Source: Treponema parvum
GTDB taxonomy: Bacteria; Spirochaetota; Spirochaetia; Treponematales; Treponemataceae
Reading direction: 5' to 3'
Length of the DNA stretch: 64,000 bases
Assembly: GCF_017893965.1 (NCBI RefSeq)
Contig: NZ_CP054142.1
Location: 434,001-498,000, forward strand
The notes beneath the pieces were generated by a model. It did no database searches. It saw only the letters and a list, made by a program, of their open reading frames with translations, and was not told the origin of the DNA. The number at the start of each line of letters is the position of its first letter. The stretch's first letter is position 1. The position numbers were made by a program, and so were the translations under genes. Shown here piece after piece: positions 18,216 through 28,268 of this stretch.

Positions 18216-18289
18216 GGGGATATAGCTCAGCTGGCTAGAGCATCGGCTTTGCAAGCCGAGGGTCAGGGGTTCAAATCCCCTTATCTCCA
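18216..18289 (+). tRNA. tRNA-Ala (anticodon TGC)
   Basis: A 74-base cloverleaf with acceptor GGGGATA/TATCTCC, anticodon stem TCGGC/GCCGA, loop TTTGCAA (anticodon TGC) and T arm AGGGG/CCCCT. It sits in the 16S-23S spacer, a usual place for tRNA-Ala. The rest of the spacer (18087-18215 and 18290-18504) holds processing sequences only. Confidence 0.97.
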
Positions 18290-18504
18290 TAAAAGCATAA
18301 AATTCGTTCATGCCGGACGGATCAATGTTTACACGATCTTTGACAAGACAAGAGAAGGGAAGAAGGAGCGAGAGACTTGAGTGTGATAAGCATGAGAGGA
18401 ACTTGCTTCTAGGTGAAGAATGCCCGATTGAGGCGAGCACGTTAGAAGATGTAAGCTTGATAACTTTTAATAGTGCGAAAGTTGAGATACGGGAAGAATA
18501 ATAT

Positions 18505-21452
<2,948 letters not shown>

Positions 21453-21548
21453 TATTATTGTTCCCGTTATTTTTCTTCACTGATCTTCCCTTAGCGGTTT
21501 GAGAGAGTTTTATTGACTTTTTTTCCGCATCTTTAATTATGTTAATAT

Positions 21549-21660
21549 GCCCGGTGGCCATTGTGGAGAGGCAATACCCGTTCCCATCCCGAACACGGAA
21601 GTCAAGCTCTCTTACGCCGATGATACTGTCTTTTGACGGGAAAGTAGGTAGCTGCCGGGC
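21549..21660 (+). rRNA. rrf: 5S ribosomal RNA
   Basis: The terminal stem GCCCGG(T)/(G)CCGGGC encloses CCCGTTCCCATCCCGAACACGG and the GGGAAAGTAGGTAGC block of 5S RNA; 112 bases. A T-run and hairpin follow. Confidence 0.94.
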
Positions 21661-21670
21661 TTTTTTATTT

Positions 21671-21702
21671 AAAAAGGCTGCCTTAAGGCAGCCTTTTTAA
21701 AT
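21671..21702 (+). terminator. rrn operon terminator
   Basis: AAAAAGGCTGCC and GGCAGCCTTTTT form a perfect 12-bp stem with loop TTAA, just after a T-run at the 5S end. A second perfect stem (15 bp, 21826-21860, TTTTATTAAAACGGC and its complement) follows 120 bases later. Confidence 0.85.
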
Positions 21703-22048
21703 AAAACGAGTTCTAGGGGACATAGCAAGTTTGCACGGGCGGTTCTTAGCGCTATAGAATGTTTACCCTGCAAACTTGGTAAGTGAGCAGCTATGCTGCG
21801 AACGACGGTAGCCTGCCGGGCTTTCTTTTATTAAAACGGCTTTTGGCCGTTTTAATAAAAAATTGTCCAAAGAAACCTATCAGTTTGCCCGTAAAAGATG
21901 TCAAACTTACACTCCTTTACATGGACAAACTGTTGTTAAAGCGCCTAGCGGTTTATACGGTAACTGCTAGGCTTTAGCCGGGAATACCGGGCGGGCTATA
22001 TCAGCCCTAGGCGAGTACCGCAGACTGTTCAATTTGCCCTTTAATCGG
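21703..22048. other. Gene-free stretch with inverted repeats and a 5S-tail look-alike
   Basis: No credible gene. It holds an inverted repeat CAAGTTTGCA/TGCAAACTTG (21726-21735, 21769-21778), a perfect 15-bp stem at 21826-21860, and an inverted pair GCCTAGC/GCTAGGC (21943, 21966). The segment GGTAGCCTGCCGGGCTTT near 21807-21824 closely resembles the 3' end of 5S plus its T-run (GGTAGCTGCCGGGCTTT near 21648-21664), as if a second rRNA tail had decayed here. Confidence 0.45.
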
Positions 22049-22054
22049 TAAAAT
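22049..22054 (+). promoter_or_regulatory. -10 element of the patatin gene
   Basis: TAAAAT lies seven bases before the ATG at 22062. The gene has no Shine-Dalgarno sequence; the nearest -35 candidate is poor. Confidence 0.4.
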
Positions 22055-22061
22055 AATAGTG

Positions 22062-22958
22062 ATGAAGATAGGACTTGTACTTGAAGGCGGCGGTATGCGC
22101 GGCATGTATACTGCCGGCGTATTGGATGTAATGCTTGAAAACGAAATTAAAGTCGATGCGATTATGGGAGCTTCGGCGGGAGCGGTTTTCGGCTGTAACT
22201 ATAAATCAAGACAGATAGGCCGTACTATCCGATATAACAAAAGATTCTGTCGTGATCCTAGATATTCCGGTATCAGATCGTTTATAAAAACCGGAGATTT
22301 TTTCGGCGCGAAATTTTGTTATGACGATATTCCGAACAAACTTGATATTTTTGATGCCAAGACCTTTAAATCCACGCCTGAAAAATTTTATGCGGTATGC
22401 ACCGATGTATTGACGGGTAAGCCCGTATATCGTGAACTTTATTCCGGCGACAGTACGGATCTTACGTGGCTTAGAGCTTCGGCGTCCATGCCGCTTGTTT
22501 CACATATTGTTGAAGTGGACGGATATAAACTTCTCGACGGCGGAATGGCGGATTCTATTCCTCTTAAAAAGATTATGGGAATGGGATATGAAAAAAATAT
22601 TGTCATACTAACGCAGCCTCAAGGTTATTTAAAGAAGCCTGTAAAATTACTGCCTTTGATCAAAATCGTTTACAAAAAATATCCTTCGGTAGTAAAGGCC
22701 ATGGCCGTGCGGCATAAGGTTTATAATGGAGAACTTGATTTTGTAAAAAAGCAGGAAGATGCGGGAAACGCTTTTGTTTTTGCGCCGAGCCGGCCTTTGA
22801 ATGTTAAAAGAACCGAACACGATCCCTACGTTCTTCAAAGTATGTATGACTTGGGAAGAGAAGACGCCTTAGCGCGGCTGGATCTCCTTAAATCCTTTGT
22901 GTCAAACGAAGATTTCTCACCAGCGCGAAACCGCAAAAGGCGGCCAGCTTATGAATAA
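22062..22958 (+). CDS. Patatin-like phospholipase
   Basis: The 298-residue protein is a patatin-type serine lipase: oxyanion motif GGGMRG (9-14), nucleophile motif GASAG with Ser38, and DGG with Asp159, which complete the Ser-Asp dyad. No signal peptide is seen, so it should act on membrane lipids from the cytosol. It matches the bacterial YjjU-type subgroup in length and in the segment ASASMPLVS. I use ATG 22062; a GTG three bases earlier is possible. Its last eight bases overlap the next gene. Confidence 0.9.
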   Translation: MKIGLVLEGGGMRGMYTAGVLDVMLENEIKVDAIMGASAGAVFGCNYKSRQIGRTIRYNKRFCRDPRYSGIRSFIKTGDFFGAKFCYDDIPNKLDIFDAKTFKSTPEKFYAVCTDVLTGKPVYRELYSGDSTDLTWLRASASMPLVSHIVEVDGYKLLDGGMADSIPLKKIMGMGYEKNIVILTQPQGYLKKPVKLLPLIKIVYKKYPSVVKAMAVRHKVYNGELDFVKKQEDAGNAFVFAPSRPLNVKRTEHDPYVLQSMYDLGREDALARLDLLKSFVSNEDFSPARNRKRRPAYE

Positions 22959-23751
22959 AATTTCCGACACGACTAAAAAACTTCTCGTTTATTTGGCGGA
23001 CAAATACGAGACTCAGGACTTCTCATCGGGAGATCCGAGCCTTTTTTTGCGCCGTTATAATAAAACGGTAGATATTGAAATTTGCTCGTTTATAGCATCG
23101 CTTTTTGCATTCGGCCAACGCCAGCAATTTTTAAAAAAAATTGAAGAAGTGCTCTCCTATTCCGGCGATTCCTTTGCCGCATGGATCAAGGATGGCAGTT
23201 GGAAAGGTGATTTTCCTTCAGGGAATAAAAAATATTACCGTTTTTATTCCTACGACGACGTTAGGGACGTGTTCGGCGCCCTGCAAAGAATTTTATCCGA
23301 ATACGATACTTTGGGAAACTGTTTTCGCCGCGAATATGAAAAAAACAAGGCTTTGGCGAATGCTGCCGACGATTTTTCACCCGTTCGGATTTTTTCGGAG
23401 CTTTTTAAGAATTGCCGCATGGTTTCGCATACAAAACAATCCGCCAATAAACGTCTGCACATGTTTTTGCGATGGATGGTTCGAAAAAATTCTCCTGTGG
23501 ACATCGGCTTATGGGATTGGTATCCTGCCGAAAAATTGATCATCCCGGTGGATACTCATGTACTGCAGCAGGCTAAAAAACTTCATCTGGTACCTGAAAA
23601 AAGCGCCGCTTCCGCTAAGACCGCATTTGAGTTAACGGAAATTTTAAAACAGGTGTGGCCCGACGATCCGTGCCGCGGGGATTTTGCGCTGTTCGGTATG
23701 GGAGTAGATGAAGATTTAACTTCGACCGCTAAAATATCGCGGTCTTGTTAA
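22951..23751 (+). CDS. TIGR02757/DUF2400 family protein with a repeat-derived C-terminus
   Basis: Starting at ATG 22951 inside the patatin end gives 266 residues. Family marks are SGDPSLFLRRYNKTVDIEICSFIASLFAFGQR near the start, KRLHMFLRWMVRK and IIPVDTHVLQQAKKL in the second half, and FALFGMGVD near the end, where such proteins normally stop. The function of the family is unknown; the HTH-like and IPVDTH segments recall HhH DNA glycosylases. The last 13 codons (from 23710) come from a family A repeat whose next copy, at 23856, starts with the same 21 bases. The natural stop has therefore been replaced. Confidence 0.85.
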   Translation: MNKISDTTKKLLVYLADKYETQDFSSGDPSLFLRRYNKTVDIEICSFIASLFAFGQRQQFLKKIEEVLSYSGDSFAAWIKDGSWKGDFPSGNKKYYRFYSYDDVRDVFGALQRILSEYDTLGNCFRREYEKNKALANAADDFSPVRIFSELFKNCRMVSHTKQSANKRLHMFLRWMVRKNSPVDIGLWDWYPAEKLIIPVDTHVLQQAKKLHLVPEKSAASAKTAFELTEILKQVWPDDPCRGDFALFGMGVDEDLTSTAKISRSC

Positions 23752-24330
23752 ATTTTGAGTTTCCCTTCGGAAAACTCATTTTTAACTGTGCGCAAAGCGC
23801 GCACGAATGCGTCGTCCTCGAAATCTGATGATTTCTTCGGCGACGCGATTTTAAGGAAGATTTAACTTCGACCGCTAAATAGGCGCGGCGCTTTTAACAT
23901 CGAGTTTTCTTCGAAAACTCGTTTATTGAACTGTGCGCTCATGCGCACTAATTGCCCAGCTCTTAAATCTGACGATTTACTCGCTGTGCAATTTTAAAGA
24001 ACTTTTAAATTGAACGTCTGAAATAGCGCCGTTCAATTTAATTTCGAGTTTGCCCTTTAGGCAAACATCGCTTATCAACTGTGCGCAAAATGCGCACGAA
24101 TGCGTCGTCCTCGAAATCTGATGATTTCTGCGGCGACGCAGTTTTTAAGGAAGGTTTAAATTGAACGTCTGAAATAATTATAAACCGACGTACCTCCGTG
24201 TACATCGGTTTATGGCGAATTTTGGCAAAGCCAAAATATCGCTTTTACATATTTTGCCGCCATCCATGGCGGTACTTGAATTTTGAGTTTGCCCTTTAGG
24301 CAAACATCGTTTATTAGCTGTGTGAAAAGG
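23710..24330. repeat. Tandem block of four composite palindromic repeats (family A)
   Basis: Four units start at 23710, 23856, 23999 and 24150, with a period of 143-151 bases. Each has up to four palindromic modules in the same order: a long arm pair (TTAAATTGAACG/CGTTCAATTTAA in units 3 and 4; TTTAAC..GACCGC/GCGGTC..GTTAAA in unit 1), CGAGTTT/AAACTCG, GTGCGC/GCGCAC, and GCGTCG..GAAATC/GATTTC..CGACGC. A 38-base segment is identical in units 1 and 3 (23799-23836, 24092-24129). Unit 4 is interrupted by extra hairpins (TAAACCGA/TCGGTTTA, ATTTTGGC/GCCAAAAT, CCGCCAT/ATGGCGG). Further copies lie at 51828-52007 and, decayed, at about 58556-58625. Confidence 0.8.
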
Positions 24331-24394
24331 GCTGATTACCGGACATGATACGTAAAAATCCAAAAATAATTTAAAATTTTTTTGTTTTTTTGAC

Positions 24395-24450
24395 TGTTTC
24401 TATTTACAAGAACAACGGTTTTTGTTATAGTGTATCTATAAATAGAAACA
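24395..24450 (+). promoter_or_regulatory. trpB2 promoter flanked by a 12-bp inverted repeat
   Basis: TTTACA (24403-24408), a 17-base spacer and TATAGT (24426-24431) form a strong promoter. A perfect inverted repeat, TGTTTCTATTTA (24395-24406) and TAAATAGAAACA (24439-24450), brackets it, with one arm covering the -35 and the other the start region. This looks like a two-site repressor operator. The leader to the ATG is about 90 bases and no leader peptide rich in Trp is seen. Confidence 0.65.
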
Positions 24451-24529
24451 AAGCGCCGCAAAAATGTATGAATCAGTGCGGTCTTTAGGCATAGCAATGA
24501 TCGACGAAAATCTTGTTGGAGGTAAAAAT

Positions 24530-25900
24530 ATGAACAAAAACGACATCCCGTACAAAATTTATCTTTCGGAAAATGAAATGCCTAAAGATTGGTATAACGT
24601 CCGTGCGGATATGAAAAAAAAGCCCGCTCCGCTTCTTAATCCTAAAACACACGCCGCTCTCAAATATGAAGATTTGCGGCCGGTTTTTTGCGACGAACTT
24701 GTAAAACAGGAATTAAATGACGACGATCGTCTTATTCCCATACCGAAAGCGATACTTGATTTTTATAGAATGTATAGACCGTCGCCGCTTGTTCGCGCCT
24801 ATTGCCTTGAAAAAAAATTAGATACTCCTGCGCATATTTATTATAAGTTTGAAGGGAACAATACTAGCGGAAGTCACAAGCTCAATTCCGCGATCGCGCA
24901 GGCATATTATGCAAAGGAACAGGGTTTAAAAGGCGTTACTACGGAAACGGGAGCGGGGCAATGGGGGACGGCTCTTTCAATGGCATGCGCTTATTTCGGC
25001 ATTGACTGTAAGGTTTTTATGGTTAAGTGTTCTTATGAGCAAAAACCATTTAGAAGGGAAGTCATGCGTACTTACGGCGCTTCCGTTACCCCGTCTCCGT
25101 CCATGACAACCGATATAGGCAAGAAAATCAATGCGGAATTTCCGGGAACGTCGGGAAGCCTCGGCTGCGCTATTTCGGAAGCCGTAGAATGCGCCGCAAA
25201 ATCGCCCGGTTATCGCTATGTGCTTGGCAGCGTTTTGAATATGGTGCTGCTCCATCAGAGCATAATCGGGCTTGAAACTAAGAGCGCCCTCGATAAGTAC
25301 TGTATAGTTCCCGACATAATTATAGGCTGCGCCGGCGGAGGTTCCAATTTGGGAGGACTTATTTCACCCTTTATGGGAGAAGTTCTCAGAGGCGAAAAAA
25401 ACTATAAGTTCATCGCCGTGGAACCGGCTTCATGTCCGAGTTTTACACGCGGAAAATTTGTGTATGATTTTTGCGACACGGGACATGTTTGCCCGCTTGC
25501 AAAGATGTATACATTAGGTTCGGAATTTATCCCTTCTGCAAGTCATGCAGGCGGTCTTCGCTATCACGGAATGAGTCCTGTGCTTTCGGAATTATATGAC
25601 GAAGGGCTTTTGGAGGCCAGGGCAGTCAAACAAACTTCGGTGTTTGAAGCCGCTACGGAATTTGCCCGTGTGGAAGGAATTTTACCGGCGCCCGAAAGCA
25701 GCCATGCGATAAAGGTCGCAATAGACGAAGCTTTAAAATGTAAAGAAACCGGAGAGGCAAAAAACATAGTGTTCGGTTTGACCGGAACAGGCTATTTTGA
25801 TATGAAAGCTTATGAAAATTTTAATGACGGTAAAATGAGCGATTATATTCCGAGCGATGAAGATTTGAAGCGCGGCTTCGACGCTCTGCCGAAATTTTAA
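24530..25900 (+). CDS. trpB: Tryptophan synthase beta chain, TrpB2 type
   Basis: TrpB makes tryptophan from indole and serine with PLP. The ATG at 24530 after TTGGAGG gives 456 residues; the longer frame from 24464 starts in the leader. The PLP lysine lies in GSHKLNSA, the SHKLN form typical of TrpB2; ETGAGQWGTAL and the phosphate-binding GCAGGGSNLGG are intact. TrpB2 enzymes lack the usual TrpA contact region, and no trpA is nearby, so it probably salvages indole or acts as a serine deaminase-type enzyme. A terminator follows at 25927-25955. Confidence 0.92.
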   Translation: MNKNDIPYKIYLSENEMPKDWYNVRADMKKKPAPLLNPKTHAALKYEDLRPVFCDELVKQELNDDDRLIPIPKAILDFYRMYRPSPLVRAYCLEKKLDTPAHIYYKFEGNNTSGSHKLNSAIAQAYYAKEQGLKGVTTETGAGQWGTALSMACAYFGIDCKVFMVKCSYEQKPFRREVMRTYGASVTPSPSMTTDIGKKINAEFPGTSGSLGCAISEAVECAAKSPGYRYVLGSVLNMVLLHQSIIGLETKSALDKYCIVPDIIIGCAGGGSNLGGLISPFMGEVLRGEKNYKFIAVEPASCPSFTRGKFVYDFCDTGHVCPLAKMYTLGSEFIPSASHAGGLRYHGMSPVLSELYDEGLLEARAVKQTSVFEAATEFARVEGILPAPESSHAIKVAIDEALKCKETGEAKNIVFGLTGTGYFDMKAYENFNDGKMSDYIPSDEDLKRGFDALPKF

Positions 25901-25926
25901 AAAGCTCGTGCAGAAGATCTGGTGCT

Positions 25927-25955
25927 GCCGGCGCTTATGTCGCCGGCCGTTTTTT
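25927..25955 (+). terminator. Terminator of trpB2
   Basis: GCCGGCG and CGCCGGC form a 7-bp GC stem with a 7-base loop, then CGTTTTTT. It lies between the convergent trpB2 and purB. Confidence 0.82.
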
Positions 25956-25966
25956 CAAAGGTGCTT

Positions 25967-27394
25967 TTATTTTTTTTCCATGAGTTCCGCATATTTTTTT
26001 GCAATGCGCCGTGATTTTTTCGCCGCAAGGCCTCTGTACCGCGCCGGGTCCGAAAAGAACCCTTCCGCATCCGGAATACCGAGCTTTTTAATCCTGTCCG
26101 TAATCATTTTAAACGCTTCGGTATGCGTTTTAAGGACTTCAAAAAAAGTTTTGCCTGATTTTTCAGCTTCAAGCGTTATTTTACGGATCACTTCATGGGC
26201 ATCATTTATTCCCTCTTCTCCCAAAAGAATGTATGCCGGTTCCGCAAGAACGCCGCCTTTTACTTTTCCGCCGGAGTCTGAAAGATTTCTTTCCATATTT
26301 TTCCGGTCGGCCTGCAACCCCGAAATGATCTTTTTCATTCTGGAAACGGCCATAGTAAAGCCTGTTATGTAGTCTGTGATAAAACGCTGACTTGCGGAAT
26401 TGGTGAGGTCCCTCTGGTGTTCCGAAATTTGATCCATGTAAAATGTCAGCACACGGGGCGACATCGCCTTCCAAAGGGACTTTACGTGTTCGCTGTTCCA
26501 CGGATTGCGCTTTTGCGGCATTGTGGAAGACCCCACCTGTGTGGAACTGAAATATTCAAACACTTCGCCTATTTCCGAGCGTTGCAAATTACGAAGGTCG
26601 TCCGCCAAATTGGCTATAATGCCGAAAGCGACGTTGCATTCAAGCAAAAGCCGCAAAAGATATTCGGGCTCTACGAGTTGGTTTGAATATTCGCTTGCTT
26701 CAAGGCCTAAAAATTTCAGATAGAGTTTTTCAAATTCTTCGGGATCTTTAACGATCATGCTCATTCCGTTATAGGCGCCTACGGGACCGGAAAGTTTTCC
26801 TTTAAGCCTGTTTGAAAGAGCTTCAATCTCTATTATGGATTTTCCCAGCCGGCTTACGAATTCTGCAACAGTCCAGCCGAAAGTGATCGGAACCGCATGC
26901 TGCCCGTGAGTGCGGCCTACTTGCGGAGTTTCAGCCTCCCTTTCCGCTATGGAACACAAATGACCTTCGAGCCCTTTTAGCTCCGGTAGTACGACTTTTT
27001 GAACGGCTTCTTTTATGCGCATTGAAAGCGCTGTGTCAAGGATATCTACGCTGGTCGCTCCCAGGTGGACAAGCGGGGCTATTTGGGGAGGCACCTTTGT
27101 CTTCATTACGTTAACTAAGGCGCGTATATTGTGCTGAGTTTTTTCTTCTTCTTTATAAACTTCTTCGGGATCTATTTGCGAGGCGGTATTGTCCAACAAA
27201 TCTTCGACTTGGGGAGTAAGTTCTCCGCGCACAAAGAGATGCGCCTTTACCAGAGCCGCTTCCGCCTTTGCGCATGAGCGAATCGCCGCCGATTCCGAAA
27301 TACATTCGGAAAGCTCTTTGAAGACTGAAGATTCGGATAATGAATAGCGATGATCGATACATGAAAGATTGTCAAAAATGTTACGTGTTTCCAT
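25967..27394 (-). CDS. purB: Adenylosuccinate lyase
   Basis: PurB acts twice in purine synthesis, releasing fumarate from SAICAR and from adenylosuccinate. The ATG at 27394 gives 475 residues. The fumarase/aspartase signature reads SSTMPQKRNPWNSE, GRTHGQHAVPITFG carries a conserved His, and HLGATSVDILDTA is present near 110. The subgroup resembles the longer clostridial/archaeal PurB forms. The ATG lies seven bases after the -10 box and has no Shine-Dalgarno sequence. It stands alone, divergent from the GntR cluster and convergent with trpB2. Confidence 0.92.
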   Translation of the reverse strand: METRNIFDNLSCIDHRYSLSESSVFKELSECISESAAIRSCAKAEAALVKAHLFVRGELTPQVEDLLDNTASQIDPEEVYKEEEKTQHNIRALVNVMKTKVPPQIAPLVHLGATSVDILDTALSMRIKEAVQKVVLPELKGLEGHLCSIAEREAETPQVGRTHGQHAVPITFGWTVAEFVSRLGKSIIEIEALSNRLKGKLSGPVGAYNGMSMIVKDPEEFEKLYLKFLGLEASEYSNQLVEPEYLLRLLLECNVAFGIIANLADDLRNLQRSEIGEVFEYFSSTQVGSSTMPQKRNPWNSEHVKSLWKAMSPRVLTFYMDQISEHQRDLTNSASQRFITDYITGFTMAVSRMKKIISGLQADRKNMERNLSDSGGKVKGGVLAEPAYILLGEEGINDAHEVIRKITLEAEKSGKTFFEVLKTHTEAFKMITDRIKKLGIPDAEGFFSDPARYRGLAAKKSRRIAKKYAELMEKK

Positions 27395-27401
27395 GAATAA
27401 A

Positions 27402-27430
27402 ATTATGTGATAAAGGTGCAAAATAATCAA
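27402..27430 (-). promoter_or_regulatory. Promoter of purB
   Basis: On the minus strand TTGATT (27430-27425), a 17-base spacer and CATAAT (27407-27402). Seven bases separate the -10 from the ATG, which points to a leaderless transcript. Confidence 0.6.
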
Positions 27431-27568
27431 TCGGTATGATGGGCGACGATAGGCGACTCGAACCGGATAAAAAAATTACTCAAAATATAATTCGACATTA
27501 AAATATCTGTCGTAGAAAAATCAATAATTTTAGGAGATTTTAAGTTGATAAAGTTTAAAAATTAAAAC

Positions 27569-27597
27569 TTGACAAACAGGAGATATGTTATAACATA
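27569..27597 (+). promoter_or_regulatory. Promoter and probable autoregulatory operator of gntR
   Basis: Consensus TTGACA (27569-27574) is followed at 16 bases by TAACAT (27591-27596), six bases before the ATG. A perfect 14-bp palindrome, TATGTTATAACATA (27584-27597), covers the -10. This is the expected position for a GntR-type repressor site. Confidence 0.6.
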
Positions 27598-27602
27598 TAA
27601 CT

Positions 27603-28268
27603 ATGAATAAAGATTTCAGTAGTTTAATAAAAAAAACATATAGTCAGCAAATTCTGACAAACATAGAGGATAATCTGGTCAGCGGCAGTTTCAAACCGGA
27701 TGAACCTTTAAAATTGCGTTCGTTGGCAAGCCAATTCGGCGTAAGTATTATTCCCATAAGAGAAGCGCTTATGTTCTTGGAATCCGAAGGTTCCATTGTG
27801 AAACGAAATAATAAGGATTATCGGATAAGAAGTATGTCGTTTGAAGATTTTATCGATCTTACTGATATTCGTCTTATGCTTGAACCTAAAACAGCTTCCA
27901 CAGCCTGTGAAATTGCCAGCGCTAAAGAAATTTTTGAACTAGGCCAGATTATAAATGGTATGGAACATTCTGTGGATGACGAGAGACGGTTTATGTTGTT
28001 TCACTATAAATATCATATGAGCCTTTACGGTATCGCAAAAAAACAAATTTACAATGAACTTATTCGTTCTTGTTGGTTAAGAATAGGTCCGTATATTTCA
28101 CTTATGTGGAAAGAAATGGGATATACCGACTCTTTACAGAATCATGTCGCCATACATAAGGCGGTTGAGGCAAAAGATAAGGATTTGGTCTTCTCTTTAT
28201 TGACTGAAGATTTGGAGAAGGGAAGGGATTCAATGAAGAAAGAATATTTTATCTCGGAGGAGTTATGA
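27603..28268 (+). CDS. GntR family regulator (FCD/FadR subfamily)
   Basis: The 221-residue protein has an N-terminal winged helix (about 15-75: SFKPDEPLKLRSLASQFGVSIIPIREALMFLESEGSIV) and a C-terminal all-helical FCD ligand domain, with candidate metal ligands in HYKYHMSLYG and NHVAIHKAVEAKD. Such regulators usually repress an adjacent catabolic operon until its substrate binds. Its stop overlaps the start of the flavoenzyme gene (ATGA), so it is the first gene of the operon. The presumed operator lies over its own promoter. The inducer is likely a substrate of the downstream enzymes. Confidence 0.9.
   Translation: MNKDFSSLIKKTYSQQILTNIEDNLVSGSFKPDEPLKLRSLASQFGVSIIPIREALMFLESEGSIVKRNNKDYRIRSMSFEDFIDLTDIRLMLEPKTASTACEIASAKEIFELGQIINGMEHSVDDERRFMLFHYKYHMSLYGIAKKQIYNELIRSCWLRIGPYISLMWKEMGYTDSLQNHVAIHKAVEAKDKDLVFSLLTEDLEKGRDSMKKEYFISEEL

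Noticed and set aside
23710-24330. CRISPR array
   Set aside because: The units are about 150 bp, directly adjacent, with no spacers between them and no cas genes.
24451-24529. Tryptophan attenuator or leader peptide before trpB2
   Set aside because: No short frame with Trp codons and no alternative terminator hairpin are visible in the leader.
25908-26372. A 154-codon frame opposite purB
   Set aside because: It is antisense to the conserved purB 3' half and has no own start signals.
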